Source of the DNA: Blastocatellia bacterium
Lineage (GTDB): Bacteria > Acidobacteriota > Blastocatellia > Pyrinomonadales > Pyrinomonadaceae
Length of the DNA stretch: 64,000 nucleotides
Reading direction: 5' to 3'
NCBI GenBank assembly: GCA_016789265.1
Contig: JAEUQK010000029.1
Span: forward strand, 124,001-188,000
The translations under genes were made by a program, and so were the position numbers. Of the stretch, positions 26,177-34,152 are shown one piece after another; positions within the stretch are counted from its first letter, which is position 1, and the number at the start of each line of letters is the position of its first letter. A model generated the notes under the pieces. That model did no database searches and was not told where the DNA came from. It saw only the letters and a program-made list of their open reading frames with translations.

Positions 26177-26482
26177 ATGTACAAGATACTGCAGATCAAT
26201 TATCGGCTTACGTCATCCATTGACGATTTTCTCCGGGAGGCGGAACCGGTCGCAAACGTCATCGCGGGCATAGAGGGCCTTCGCTGGAAGATCTGGCTCA
26301 GGAATGAGAACCAAAACGAAGGCGGCGGCCTCTACTTGTTCGAAAACGAAAATGCGCTGAATGCGTTTGTGAACAGCCCCGTGATCACAAGATTAAAGGA
26401 TCATCCGGCATTGGAAGAACTCACGGCAAAAGTGTTCGATGTACCGGCAGGACTTTCAGCAATAACAAAAGCTCCGATTTAA
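26177..26482 (+). CDS. YdhR-like monooxygenase family protein
   Basis: The 101-residue protein belongs to the YdhR (dimeric alpha/beta barrel) group. Its motifs are ILQINYRL at the start, VANVIAGIEGLRWKIWLRNE in the middle, GGGLYLFENENALNAFV, and KVFDVPAGLSAITKAP at the end. YdhR-like proteins are proposed to bind aromatic or polycyclic compounds; the activity is not established. Start chosen at ATG 26177, with GAGG-type Shine-Dalgarno upstream; an upstream ATG would add a cysteine-rich leader unlike the family. It ends two bases before the convergent SDR gene. Confidence 0.9.
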   Translation: MYKILQINYRLTSSIDDFLREAEPVANVIAGIEGLRWKIWLRNENQNEGGGLYLFENENALNAFVNSPVITRLKDHPALEELTAKVFDVPAGLSAITKAPI

Positions 26483-26484
26483 GA

Positions 26485-27267
26485 TCAGCCGAGACTCGTC
26501 CCCAAAAGCCATTGACCGCCGTCAACCACGAGCGTTACGCCGTTTATATAGCTTGCCGCGTCGGAGGTCAGGAATAAGGCCGCGTTCTCGATGTCCGCAA
26601 TGCGTCCAAAACGCCCGACCGGTATCTTCTTGGTGATCTTTTCTTTTAGAGCTTCGGGAAGAAGGCGTTTCATTCCTTCCGTATCTTCTATCGGCCCCGG
26701 AGCGATCCCGTTCACACGGATTCCGTGGCGTCCCCATTCGACAGACAGGTTTCGCGTTATCGCGTCAACGCCGGCCTTTGCGGCCGAAACGTGGATCTGC
26801 ATCGGCGTCGCGAGGTAATGCAGCGTTGCCGAGATATTCAGGATCTGGCCTTTTGACTTCTTTAACTCTTCGAACGCCGCGCGGCATACATTGAACGTTC
26901 CTTTCGTGTCGATATCGACGACCGTTCCGAATCCGTTTGCCGAAAGCTGATCGGCGGCGCAAAGGAAATTTCCGGCCGCCCCGTTCACCACAATATCTAT
27001 CTGGCCGTAGCGCGAAACGGTTTCGGTAATTGCATTCTCGACCGCCGCATAATCGCGAACATCCGCCGCGATGGCGAAACACTCGCCGCCATTGTCCTCG
27101 ATCATCTTCTTCATCGACGCGAGGTTTTCTTCTTTTCGGCTCGTGATGGCAAGGCGCGCGCCGTGCTCGGCAAAGGCGCGGGCCACCCCGCCCGTGATGC
27201 CGGTCCCGCCGCCTGTAACGAACGCAACTTTACCCTCTAAGATGTTATCTGCGAAAATGTTATTCAT
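26485..27267 (-). CDS. Short-chain dehydrogenase/reductase, 2,4-dienoyl-CoA reductase-like
   Basis: An NAD(P)-dependent SDR of 260 residues. The dinucleotide site is AFVTGGGTGITGGVARAFA (near residue 15). NGAAGNFLC is the N-N-A-G counterpart, and the active-site lysine is in HVSAAKAGVDA. As in human and yeast peroxisomal 2,4-dienoyl-CoA reductases, the usual catalytic Tyr of the YxxxK motif is replaced (here Ser-Ala-Ala-Lys). RVNGIAPGPIEDTEGM and the ending GVTLVVDGGQWL fit that group. It probably acts in unsaturated fatty acid beta-oxidation. Start chosen at 27267. Confidence 0.9.
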   Translation of the reverse strand: MNNIFADNILEGKVAFVTGGGTGITGGVARAFAEHGARLAITSRKEENLASMKKMIEDNGGECFAIAADVRDYAAVENAITETVSRYGQIDIVVNGAAGNFLCAADQLSANGFGTVVDIDTKGTFNVCRAAFEELKKSKGQILNISATLHYLATPMQIHVSAAKAGVDAITRNLSVEWGRHGIRVNGIAPGPIEDTEGMKRLLPEALKEKITKKIPVGRFGRIADIENAALFLTSDAASYINGVTLVVDGGQWLLGTSLG

Positions 27268-27304
27268 ATTGACTTCGGATTCTAGCACGGAATATCAACC
27301 GAAA

Positions 27305-28924
27305 ATGAACGCAGATCAACACAGATATTTTCTTGGGGCGAATCCTCTCCGGCTGCTGTTTTTGTCCGTTGTCGTCTGCGGGAATCTGTGGCTGATCTCT
27401 TCTTGCTCATCAAAGCCAACGGACGTCCGTTCTCTGATACCGTCAGATTCGCTCGTTTATCTCGAGACGAATGATCTGGGGAAAGCCGTTCGGGCCGTTA
27501 CTGAAAACGAAGCATTCCGAAATGCAGCGAAAAAACAGCCTGATTTTTCGGCATTGAACGGCATCCACATAGGCGTTGCCGTGACCGGGTTCGAAACTAA
27601 GGAACAGCCTGTGACAGACGAGAATTCAGTATTGAATTTTCAACCGCGATTTGTCGCGGTCGCCGAAACAAACGCGTGGAATTATCAGGCAAATGCTTTT
27701 GCCGAAAACAAACTCGGCGAGTTCATCAACGAGGTCTACGGCGGCGAGGTCGAACTTGAGACCTCACCGAAATATGACGGCAAGTATTACGTTTGGTCGG
27801 CTCAGGACGGCCGCAAGGCATACGGCCTCGTGATCGGCAGCCTGATCTTTTTCGGAAACGACGAATCGGCGATCGAGAAATGTATTGCGGTCCGCAAAGG
27901 CGAAGCGGAACCAATATCGAAAAACACAAAACTCCCATCCGGCGAATTTCTTTCGTCCGGCTATGTCTCGCCCGACGGCGTCGCTCAGCTTGCGAATATC
28001 GTCGGTATTCAATTCGCTCTTGGTGCGGGCGAGGAAGAAGAGGTACGTGGTTTCGTGGCTCGTGTGCTGCCGGAGATACTTCGAAACTCCGTGAAAGAGG
28101 TCACATGGACGGCCGCGAGATCCGACAAGGGAATCGAAGATAAATACATCATCGAACCCGACCCGGAATCTGCCAATGTCTTTGATGAAACCCTGATCCC
28201 GGCCGAAACGAACGTCAACGGCCTTTTGTCATTTGTCCCGCAGGATGCTGTTTCGGTCACGCGATACGATCTGAAAAATGCTCAAGTGGCGTGGCGAAGC
28301 GTCCTGCTGACCGCGCAGAAAAAGACAGACGCTGCTTCGGGAAGCGTCATCGGAGCGTTTTCGTCCAGCCTGTTCGAGGCGTATGGAGTTGACGACCCGG
28401 AGACGTTTCTTAGCTCGATAAACGGCGGCATTCTGACCGTTCGGGCCGACGCCGACGGCGAGAACGTGGTCGTAATATCGACCGCAAAAGACATCGCGAA
28501 ACTGAAGACCTCGATTGCCAAGGAGATCGCATTTTCGAAACCCGCGGAGACGGTCGAAGGAGCAAGACTCTGGAGATCGGAAGATGGCGATGTTGCCTTC
28601 GCAGTGATCGGTGACAAATTTCTGGTCGGCGATGCCGAGTGCGTCGTAAACGCTCTAAAGGCAAACACGTCGGGTCAGGGTTTCTTCACAAACGGCAGGG
28701 TTGATTTGCTGAACGCGTCCAGTGCAATTTCGGTGACCGTTTCCGAAAGCAAGGACCCGGCCGCAAAACTCGTTCAGGTCTTGTCCGAACGCGCCGATAA
28801 GGACCCGCCATTAAACGAAAGCACCGTGATCGAGACACGATTTGCTGGAGGCAAACTCCAAAGGACCGAGACCTCTAACTTCGGCCTGATCGGCTCGATC
28901 ATCGAGCAGTTTGGAAAGGAATAA
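27305..28924 (+). CDS. Predicted lipoprotein, DUF3352-like
   Basis: With ATG 27305 the product has 539 residues and a lipoprotein signal (hydrophobic LRLLFLSVVVCGNLWLI, then SSC). The mature part begins with SLIPSDSLVYLETNDL, a pattern of the DUF3352 group, and has several repeats of a beta-rich unit with GNDESAIEKCIAVRKG and GDAECVVNALKANTS, the same feature twice. The function is unknown. Its 5' leader runs back into the SDR gene on the other strand, but the earlier codons read as a shadow. The first codons (AACGCAGATCAACACAGA) resemble a sequence word found scattered in environmental bacterial genomes. Confidence 0.8.
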   Translation: MNADQHRYFLGANPLRLLFLSVVVCGNLWLISSCSSKPTDVRSLIPSDSLVYLETNDLGKAVRAVTENEAFRNAAKKQPDFSALNGIHIGVAVTGFETKEQPVTDENSVLNFQPRFVAVAETNAWNYQANAFAENKLGEFINEVYGGEVELETSPKYDGKYYVWSAQDGRKAYGLVIGSLIFFGNDESAIEKCIAVRKGEAEPISKNTKLPSGEFLSSGYVSPDGVAQLANIVGIQFALGAGEEEEVRGFVARVLPEILRNSVKEVTWTAARSDKGIEDKYIIEPDPESANVFDETLIPAETNVNGLLSFVPQDAVSVTRYDLKNAQVAWRSVLLTAQKKTDAASGSVIGAFSSSLFEAYGVDDPETFLSSINGGILTVRADADGENVVVISTAKDIAKLKTSIAKEIAFSKPAETVEGARLWRSEDGDVAFAVIGDKFLVGDAECVVNALKANTSGQGFFTNGRVDLLNASSAISVTVSESKDPAAKLVQVLSERADKDPPLNESTVIETRFAGGKLQRTETSNFGLIGSIIEQFGKE

Positions 28925-29151
28925 AGACTCTCCTGATCTCGCGTGATGGAGAAGTTGAAAAACGTGTCTCGCACGAGCAAAAGGCAGAAACACGAGCGGT
29001 AGCGAGTGTGATTCGTTAAAAGTCCGAAGTCCAAGTTGCAGAGTAAAAAAAAGAACCAACTTCATAGTTGGCCCCGATTCCCGCATATCAAAGTTCTGGC
29101 TACGATGAGAACACGCGCGAATTATCGAATCAATTTCACCTTCACCTTAGT
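28925..29151. other. Intergenic stretch without recognised gene
   Basis: No open frame with a convincing start is visible. A short inverted repeat (ccaact/agttgg at 29057-29072) is the only structure seen. It marks the edge between the chromosome backbone and the island that follows. Confidence 0.5.
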
Positions 29152-29373
29152 TTACTGGCTGCGAAAATAGGCTGATAGAGAGTCGCCTATTCCGAGAATA
29201 CCGCCAATCAAACATAGTAGTCCAAAAATAACGATGCTTACCCTCGGGAAATATAGTGCATCCAGTACGGTTCCGGTTGAGAAATTATCTTCGAAAAAAC
29301 GGCCTATTCGTTTGCTGTAAAGAATAAAACAGCTTCCCACGATCACGACCACCATACTGACGAAAAGCTTCAT
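29152..29373 (-). CDS. Small two-pass membrane protein
   Basis: The 73-residue product has two membrane helices (MKLFVSMVVVIVGSCFILY and IVIFGLLCLIGGILGIG) joined by a polar loop with RFFEDNFSTGT. No family is recognised. The hydrophobic pattern and an ATG start support a real gene. It is the last minus-strand gene of the island and may follow the secreted-protein genes upstream of it. Confidence 0.6.
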   Translation of the reverse strand: MKLFVSMVVVIVGSCFILYSKRIGRFFEDNFSTGTVLDALYFPRVSIVIFGLLCLIGGILGIGDSLSAYFRSQ

Positions 29374-29425
29374 ATTGCTAAATGAGTAAATTTTTTAATA
29401 CCTCTAAAGGTATGGAATCAAATCG

Positions 29426-29598
29426 TTAATTGGACTTACCGACCTTGCCAAGCTCGTTGCCGAACACGGTCGAATGAACGTAGTAGATGGTTCCACCGGC
29501 CCCCGTCTCCGCGTTCGGGCTGTTCGGGTCATCTGGTTCGTGCTCTTTGCCATCCTTCCATCGGTGTCATCGACATAACGTCTTCGCTTATCGGACAA
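29426..29598 (-). pseudogene. Fragment resembling an RHS/YD-repeat protein C-terminus
   Basis: On the minus strand one frame gives EPDDPNSPNAETGAGGTIYY, then VHSTVFGNELGKVG, before a stop at 29426-29428. A phrase of this kind (IYYVHSTVFGNEL) is typical of the end of RHS/YD repeat proteins. Upstream (about 29560-29598) the match continues only in another frame (RRRYVDDTDG), so there is at least one frameshift. I read it as a decayed RHS fragment. Confidence is limited because it is short. Confidence 0.4.
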
Positions 29599-30160
29599 TT
29601 ATCCGTGTGAACTCATAACTCCGAGAATCGGGCATGTAGTCTATGTACTCTTCAATTGAATTGAGGCCAACTTGACGCTCATATGTCGCCCTGCGTCCGG
29701 CCAACTTATCGGGGTAGCCCATCTCTTTATAACGGCGCTTTCGAAATTCCAACCCCGCAGGTGAATTATCGGCCTCGATCGGGCCCGAGGAAAACTCGGC
29801 CTGCTTAAATTTCACAATAGCGTCAAGAGTGGGCCGGTCAGAATAAACCTGAACCGTTAGGTAATGAGCCGGGAAGTTTCGTCTGATCTGAGCGAACACC
29901 ATCCTAAGATTACAAAGGTCGTAATATTTGTCCTCCATGTAGATTATAATCAATCGCATTGAGACCCGTTCGTAAATGTGGTCCAAGGCGATCTGATACG
30001 GCACCTCCAGAGGTATCGGTCCCGTTTCTGCTGCTTGAGGTTTTTCCTTAACTTGAGCCCCTCGATTTAATGTTCCGTCCTTCTGCGCCGTTATAAACGA
30101 AACGGTGAAAACTACAACAATAAGGAGCCTTGCAATCGAACAACAAGTTAGATTTCTCAT
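29588..30160 (-). CDS. Secreted island protein of unknown function, paralogue of 30690-31181
   Basis: The 190-residue product has a signal peptide (hydrophobic LLIVVVFTVSFITA, cleavage after TAQ). The mature part has one small alpha/beta domain, with RLIIIYMEDKYYDLCNLRMV and FPAHYLTVQVYSDRP. The same layout (a beta strand, then N-L-x-x-x-F, FP, and V-x-VY) is seen in the protein encoded at 30690-31181, which makes the two paralogues. The family is unknown to me. Gene position, small size and signal peptide suggest an RHS-associated role such as immunity, but this is speculation. Confidence 0.7.
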   Translation of the reverse strand: MRNLTCCSIARLLIVVVFTVSFITAQKDGTLNRGAQVKEKPQAAETGPIPLEVPYQIALDHIYERVSMRLIIIYMEDKYYDLCNLRMVFAQIRRNFPAHYLTVQVYSDRPTLDAIVKFKQAEFSSGPIEADNSPAGLEFRKRRYKEMGYPDKLAGRRATYERQVGLNSIEEYIDYMPDSRSYEFTRIIVR

Positions 30161-30195
30161 GGGCTTCGTGACAGAAAAATGGAGTCATAGAAAAT

Positions 30196-30433
30196 GGGTC
30201 AGACTTGCAATATTGCAATTCTAGTTAAGCCTTGTGTACTGAACCTCGCCTGATCACGTTTGCCGCGGCTTCGGATATATGATGGTCGTCGGCCACCCTG
30301 CGTTTGGCCCTATCGTATCTGCGGCTTGCTGTCGATGCGTTGATGCCGATGATGTCTGACATTTCTGCCAGCAGCGATGCTGTCGAGTCTGGCACACCAC
30401 CTGATTATATTGCAATATTGCAAGTCTGATCCC
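30196..30433 (-). mobile_element. REP-associated Y1 transposase remnant between inverted ends
   Basis: Two ends in inverted orientation bound the 238-base segment: gggtcagac plus the perfect palindrome ttgcaatattgcaa at 30196-30218, and ttgcaatattgcaa plus gtctgatccc at 30410-30433. Inside, on the minus strand, a helix-turn-helix stretch is readable (EMSDIIGINASTASRRYDR, then RRVADDHHISEAAANVIRR), which is like the C-terminal DNA-binding part of Y1 (RAYT-like) transposases. The catalytic domain is missing. It is therefore a deleted, non-autonomous copy. The same sequence is repeated at 33401-33560. Confidence 0.75.
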
Positions 30434-30614
30434 TAGATTCCCACTTAAAAGTACTCGGGTAAATTCTTTTCTGGAAATAACCAAAAGCCAGCCCTAGCAA
30501 AATTGTCAGAGTAACAACAATAATCCAAAGCAAAGGGTTGAAAGACTCGTAACAACAAGACTCCGTGAACTGCTCTGTCAAGATAGCTTCACGGATCAGG
30601 ACCGAAAGATACAA
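30405..30614 (-). CDS. Possible small membrane protein cut at its end by the transposase remnant
   Basis: The frame reads a membrane helix, NPLLWIIVVTLTILLGLAFG, then a basic loop, and ends in DQTCNIAI, which is the palindrome of the neighbouring mobile remnant translated. The frame is open further upstream to about 30690, with a second hydrophobic stretch (VGVACVPILYLSVLI), but no ATG is seen; a TTG is used in the coordinates given. The natural end of the gene seems to be lost. Whether it is expressed is uncertain. Confidence 0.35.
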   Translation of the reverse strand: MYLSVLIREAILTEQFTESCCYESFNPLLWIIVVTLTILLGLAFGYFQKRIYPSTFKWESRDQTCNIAI

Positions 30615-30689
30615 GATCGGTACGCATGCAACACCGACCGCTGGCGGAGCAATTTTGTGTCGGCATGGATGGTGTTTCCGTTCTTGGGT

Positions 30690-31181
30690 TTAAGGTTGTT
30701 CTTTTATTGCCTGACTAAGCTGGACTAGCTTATTTCCAAACAAATCGTTAACCGGAGAGTATCGGAAATATTCGTCATTTTTGTTTCGTACATAAATGGC
30801 CCACAAATGCCTATTATTCGTCTGATCTTCCAAGTTCGACGTTCCGCCCAAATCTCTTTCTTCTGGTGTAGGAGCTTGTTCTAGGCTCGTATACACATCG
30901 ACAAAAAGTAAATTGGGCTGTGGAAAGCGTTTTGAAACTAACGTAAAAAGCAGCTTGAGATTTTGTTCTGAAAAAGAGCGCTGATCGAGAAGTAACTCTA
31001 TATGTCTGCTCGCTATTTTAGGATCATCAGGATCATCAATGGAGTTCTCTGTGATCACATATCGAAACGGTATTGTTGGCTTAGTGATATTCCGATTTGA
31101 TTGCGCAAATAAAGCCGTCATGGGACCAAGCACAAGTACCAAAAGGATGTTTAGACCATGGTTTAATTTCGCGGGATTCAC
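30690..31181 (-). CDS. Secreted island protein of unknown function
   Basis: The 163-residue product starts with a signal peptide (LNILLVLVLGPMTALFA, cleavage near AQ). The mature part has FRYVITENSIDD, then IELLLDQRSFSEQNLKLLF, and FPQPNLLFVDVYTSLEQAP, which match in layout the protein at 29588-30160. The C-terminal half has YVRNKNDEYFRYSP. No family is recognised. The ATG overlaps the stop of the preceding gene as ATGA, so it is coupled to it. Confidence 0.75.
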   Translation of the reverse strand: MNPAKLNHGLNILLVLVLGPMTALFAQSNRNITKPTIPFRYVITENSIDDPDDPKIASRHIELLLDQRSFSEQNLKLLFTLVSKRFPQPNLLFVDVYTSLEQAPTPEERDLGGTSNLEDQTNNRHLWAIYVRNKNDEYFRYSPVNDLFGNKLVQLSQAIKEQP

Positions 31182-31636
31182 TTAGTTTTGCTCCGTCCTA
31201 CTACGACTTTTTTTGGAAAAACAACTACGGATGTTACGTATTTTTCTCGACCTGACAAAAACTCTCGCACAGTAAAGCTAATGCCTTTTTCTTGATTTTC
31301 ATAAATTCTCGAATCTACCAAATCTCCATCCGGTAGAATCTTATATCCACTAAGATCATTTTCAAGATCACTTAGACTGATCCACTTCTTAAACACAATA
31401 ATAACTCTTGCCACCATGGGGTTTCTTGATCTCTTCCCGCCGGTGAACGTGATGTTCAGGCCGTAGTGTGCTGAGTCGTAGTCGGTTACAGGACGGTCGC
31501 AATTCGTCAAACCGAAAAGCTTCTTTACATCGCTGCAGCGTGAAACCATCGGCTGAATCTGTCTCCACTCCTGAGCTCTTGCCCCAACGAGAAAAAAAGC
31601 AGCGACGATAAAAACGACAAGAAATAATCTATTCAT
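31178..31636 (-). CDS. Secreted island protein of unknown function
   Basis: With the ATG at 31636 the product has 152 residues and a clear signal peptide (MNRLFLVVFIVAAFFLVGAR, cleavage near AQ). The mature part contains a conserved-looking stretch, PMVSRCSDVKKLFG, two Cys that could pair (near residues 35 and 45), a beta-rich HYGLNITFTGG segment, and a C-terminal VTSVVVFPKKVVVGR. The function is unknown. It lies 14 bases after the HELLH protein gene and is followed by another secreted-protein gene with a four-base overlap. Confidence 0.75.
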   Translation of the reverse strand: MNRLFLVVFIVAAFFLVGARAQEWRQIQPMVSRCSDVKKLFGLTNCDRPVTDYDSAHYGLNITFTGGKRSRNPMVARVIIVFKKWISLSDLENDLSGYKILPDGDLVDSRIYENQEKGISFTVREFLSGREKYVTSVVVFPKKVVVGRSKTK

Positions 31637-31650
31637 GATGAAATCGACTC

Positions 31651-32511
31651 CTACAACCTCACCTTCCCACACGCCAGCACAAGCGCGTCTTGAAAGTAGT
31701 AGGCTGAGCTGCCTGTAATTTGAATAGGGGATTTAACAATTCCTGAATCAACCAATGATTTTTGAGCTGCAATTGCCATTGCATTATGGTCAACTGAGAG
31801 CACTCCTTTCTGGCCCACAGGTGGCAGATAATGCATATGTAAGAGTTCATGAATTAGGGTTAAGGTATTCGATTGTTGTCCACTGAGTTCCACCAAAGTT
31901 AGATGAAACCCGCCTGGCCACGGATGCAAACCGCCTCGATTATACTTCGTTTCGTTAAAGGTAATGCCCCTCAGATTCGTCACGGCAGAATAGGCTTCAT
32001 TCACCGTGGAACCAATCCAGAAACCATACTGTTTCCGTGTACGATCGAAATTCTCAATTAGGCCGCCATCAAATTTCTTAGAAACTAACTCCCTTCCTTG
32101 AATTTGAACTGTGTTGGAGTCCGGCAAATTTGAATTTAGTTTTTCGATGAATTTAGAGCAATCGGGATCGTCTATTAATCTTTCTAAGTTGGCCTTGAGA
32201 CGATTCAGTTCGTCCTGCGGTAACTTGCGTTCCGATGTAATGAGGTAAATCGGCGAGCCCGCTTTTACGGTAACGGACGAGTCTTGCGTTCCGCCCATAT
32301 TTCTACTGACCAGTATCGATTCACTTTCGCCTAGATAACGGAGCTCGTCGATCATCTGATCGATGGCTCCCTCTTCCCATCTTCCCGACTGGTCCGAAAA
32401 AACAGGCAAGGGGCCGAAGATCCTAATTTCACCAACAGAACCGCTGGCGTCAACCTGAGGAAATGTACCGCGTCGTGAGGACGCTCTGGCCCAAGGGTTC
32501 GTACTCCTCAA
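31651..32511 (-). CDS. Putative zincin metallopeptidase, RHS C-terminal-like region
   Basis: The 286-residue frame contains the zinc-peptidase motif LTLIHELLHMHYLP near residue 222, with the two His and Glu of HExxH. An acidic stretch with a helix and CSKFIEKLNSNLPDSNTVQI lies near the middle. There is no signal peptide. Its first 20 codons (RASSRRGTFPQ) overlap a second frame (32450-32737) that carries RHS-like sequence, so the two were probably once a single RHS protein with this domain as its toxin-like tip, later separated by a frameshift. I infer a toxin-type metallopeptidase; the target is unknown. It could also be an intact independent protein starting inside this frame. Confidence 0.55.
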   Translation of the reverse strand: MRSTNPWARASSRRGTFPQVDASGSVGEIRIFGPLPVFSDQSGRWEEGAIDQMIDELRYLGESESILVSRNMGGTQDSSVTVKAGSPIYLITSERKLPQDELNRLKANLERLIDDPDCSKFIEKLNSNLPDSNTVQIQGRELVSKKFDGGLIENFDRTRKQYGFWIGSTVNEAYSAVTNLRGITFNETKYNRGGLHPWPGGFHLTLVELSGQQSNTLTLIHELLHMHYLPPVGQKGVLSVDHNAMAIAAQKSLVDSGIVKSPIQITGSSAYYFQDALVLACGKVRL

Positions 32512-32737
32512 ATGCTCCCTTGCCCGTCATCGCGTTCCTTGCCTGATCCGTCTTCTGTATGCTCCTCGTCACCGGGTCCGCGTGCGTGTAGATCACCTTT
32601 TCGCTCGAACCGACCTTCTGGGGTTCTGCGATGATCGCTCCACCCGCAAAGATGCTTGTGTCTCTCGAAACCAAATTGTCATTCGCGTTGCCGTTGTCGA
32701 TAAACAATGAATGGCGTCCAGAGATCTGTTGTCTCAT
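32450..32737 (-). pseudogene. RHS-like fragment upstream of the HELLH domain
   Basis: The frame starts with an ATG that overlaps the stop of the preceding gene by one base (TAATG). It reads RQQISGRHSLFIDNGNAN, then VIYTHADPVTRSIQKTDQ, and GAFEEYEPLGQSV, the last resembling the conserved RHS core FEEYxPxG. It then stops after 95 codons. The same DNA in the adjacent frame starts the HELLH protein. A single frameshift near 32460-32510 would join them. I call it a fragment of a former RHS gene; the lack of upstream YD repeats in this frame supports that. Confidence 0.5.
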
Positions 32738-33393
32738 TAAGCATATTTCTTACGCGGCAAGAGTTGGATCTTGTAAAGGTTCTCCACTCGTCTTACGTAG
32801 TCGATAACATCTGTACCGTATTTGGAGTCTGTTCCTACCTGATATCGGATGAGTTTATATGAGTTCCCTCGTCGAATTTCAACTACAACACTTTTGCCGT
32901 CCGGGTCACCCCAACCTTCGTCTGCTGGGTAGTCTTGCTTGAGAAACGTGTCGATATTTAAAAGTTCCTTTAGGTTGTCAGACGACAGCTCACTTAAAGG
33001 TTCCAATCCATTTTGAACGATAGGTCGGCCATTGACGTCCAAGGCCCCAGAAACAAAGGTTGTCTCCGATCGATTGCCCGCACGCAAGACAAAAAGACAC
33101 CGAGGAAAGGTATTGTCGAAACCTACCCAGATCCGGACTCCAAAATCGTCTGGAGAAAACACCTGCCGTTGAAGTGGCTCGATGTCGTACAGCTTCGCAT
33201 TCTCGGCCACTCGTTTGGAGTAGATCGAATCAACACCTTCACGCGGCGGAGTAGAGCTGGGGGTCGGTACGGCGCCTTCGGTTATTTCGTTCTTGGCAAC
33301 TGGTCGAATCGGAATTGCAGCGTATGCAAACAGGAAACTTGCCAAAACTAATACTCCCAGTCGTACGGTCCGTTGTAACCAATCATCACTCAT
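32737..33393 (-). CDS. Signal-anchored island protein of unknown function
   Basis: The 218-residue product has an N-terminal membrane or signal segment (VRLGVLVLASFLFAYAAIP), a Thr/Pro/Ser-rich linker near residue 40, and a soluble domain with FGVRIWVGFDNTFPRCLFVL, FLKQDYPADEGWGDPDGKS, and VVVEIRRGNSYKLIRY. No family is recognised. It lies upstream of the RHS-like fragment with a one-base overlap and starts eight bases before the second transposase remnant. Confidence 0.7.
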   Translation of the reverse strand: MSDDWLQRTVRLGVLVLASFLFAYAAIPIRPVAKNEITEGAVPTPSSTPPREGVDSIYSKRVAENAKLYDIEPLQRQVFSPDDFGVRIWVGFDNTFPRCLFVLRAGNRSETTFVSGALDVNGRPIVQNGLEPLSELSSDNLKELLNIDTFLKQDYPADEGWGDPDGKSVVVEIRRGNSYKLIRYQVGTDSKYGTDVIDYVRRVENLYKIQLLPRKKYA

Positions 33394-33400
33394 AGAAAAT

Positions 33401-33560
33401 GGGGTCAGACTTGCAATATTGCAATTCTAGTTAAGCTCTGTGCACTGTATACTGCCTCATCACGTTTGCCGCGGCTTCGGACATATGATGGTCGTCGGCC
33501 ACCCTGCGTTTGGCCTTATCGTTTCTGCGGCTTGCTGTCGATGCGCTGATGCCGAGAACA
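33401..33560 (-). mobile_element. Second copy of the Y1 transposase remnant
   Basis: The left end (ggggtcagac and the ttgcaatattgcaa palindrome, 33411-33424) is the same as in the copy at 30196-30433. The minus-strand reading again gives SASTASRRNDKAKRRVADDH, then HMSEAAANVMR. Identity with the first copy is high over about 150 bases. The opposite inverted end seen in the first copy is absent here, so this copy is truncated on its right. The two direct copies border the RHS-like gene cluster. Confidence 0.75.
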
Positions 33561-33641
33561 TCGAGAAAAAACAGCGTCGATACTGCACTTCTGCAGTCCT
33601 CGCACAATATTGTTCATTTAGCGTCATCGGGGTCGGGCATG

Positions 33642-33881
33642 TCATATTGATGATCTCTGATATTGCTCGATCACCGTGTTTTCCCAGCGTCCGTTGCCAA
33701 GCCTCATTGCCGTAACCGCTCCTGCGGCATTGTACAGGAAGTTCGATGCATAGGGACGAAGAATGTCAGGTCTCTGTTCGTTCCTGTCATAGTTTGATCG
33801 TGCCTCCATATCGCTCATTCTTGCCGCCCGCCGCATTCGATTTTGCCGCTGCGATCCTGATACTCGCACACTTTCACCCAA
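33642..33881 (-). pseudogene. RHS/YD-repeat fragment
   Basis: The frame includes NFLYNAAGAVTAMRLGNGRW followed by ENTVIEQYQ, which is the AAGAVxxMRLGNGxWE core of RHS/YD repeats. The upstream half (ARSNYDRNEQRPDILRPYAS) is Arg- and Asn-rich without a clear match. No full repeat array is left. It is a remnant of a larger RHS gene that was broken up in this island. Confidence 0.6.
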
Positions 33882-33954
33882 GACAGTTATACCGATCTGT
33901 TTGATATGGGAGATCCTTTTGATATTGCATAACTTAATAAAAACGCGAAGATCT

Positions 33955-34152
33955 CTAGATTTGTGAGGCGTAGAACGGACGCAGAAATGTATTAACGGAG
34001 CCTCCGGCCCCGAATCTAAGGCGGCTGAATAACACCCGCGTTACATCACTCGGGCGGTTCTCATACGCCCTGCCAAAACGCATCGGCGAGGGTATCGGCA
34101 TCGGCATCTTCACCGGCTCGAGAGCACCGTTCCTACCGGTCAGGTTTCCGCC
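33955..34152 (-). pseudogene. C-terminal fragment of an unidentified protein
   Basis: A frame open from a stop at 34153-34155 to the TAG at 33955-33957 reads ENRPSDVTRVLFSRLRFGAG and ends with FLRPFYASQI. It has no good start codon; the first ATG lies about 13 codons in. The composition looks protein-coding, and it is compatible with the end of a larger surface or secreted protein. It lies between the RHS fragment and the SprT-like gene. The parent protein is unknown. Confidence 0.35.

Noticed and set aside
30254-30484. Coding frames that include the words of the transposase repeats (also 33460-33645)
   Set aside because: The two frames are similar only because the DNA repeat is; the true coding trace is in another frame (the helix-turn-helix remnant).
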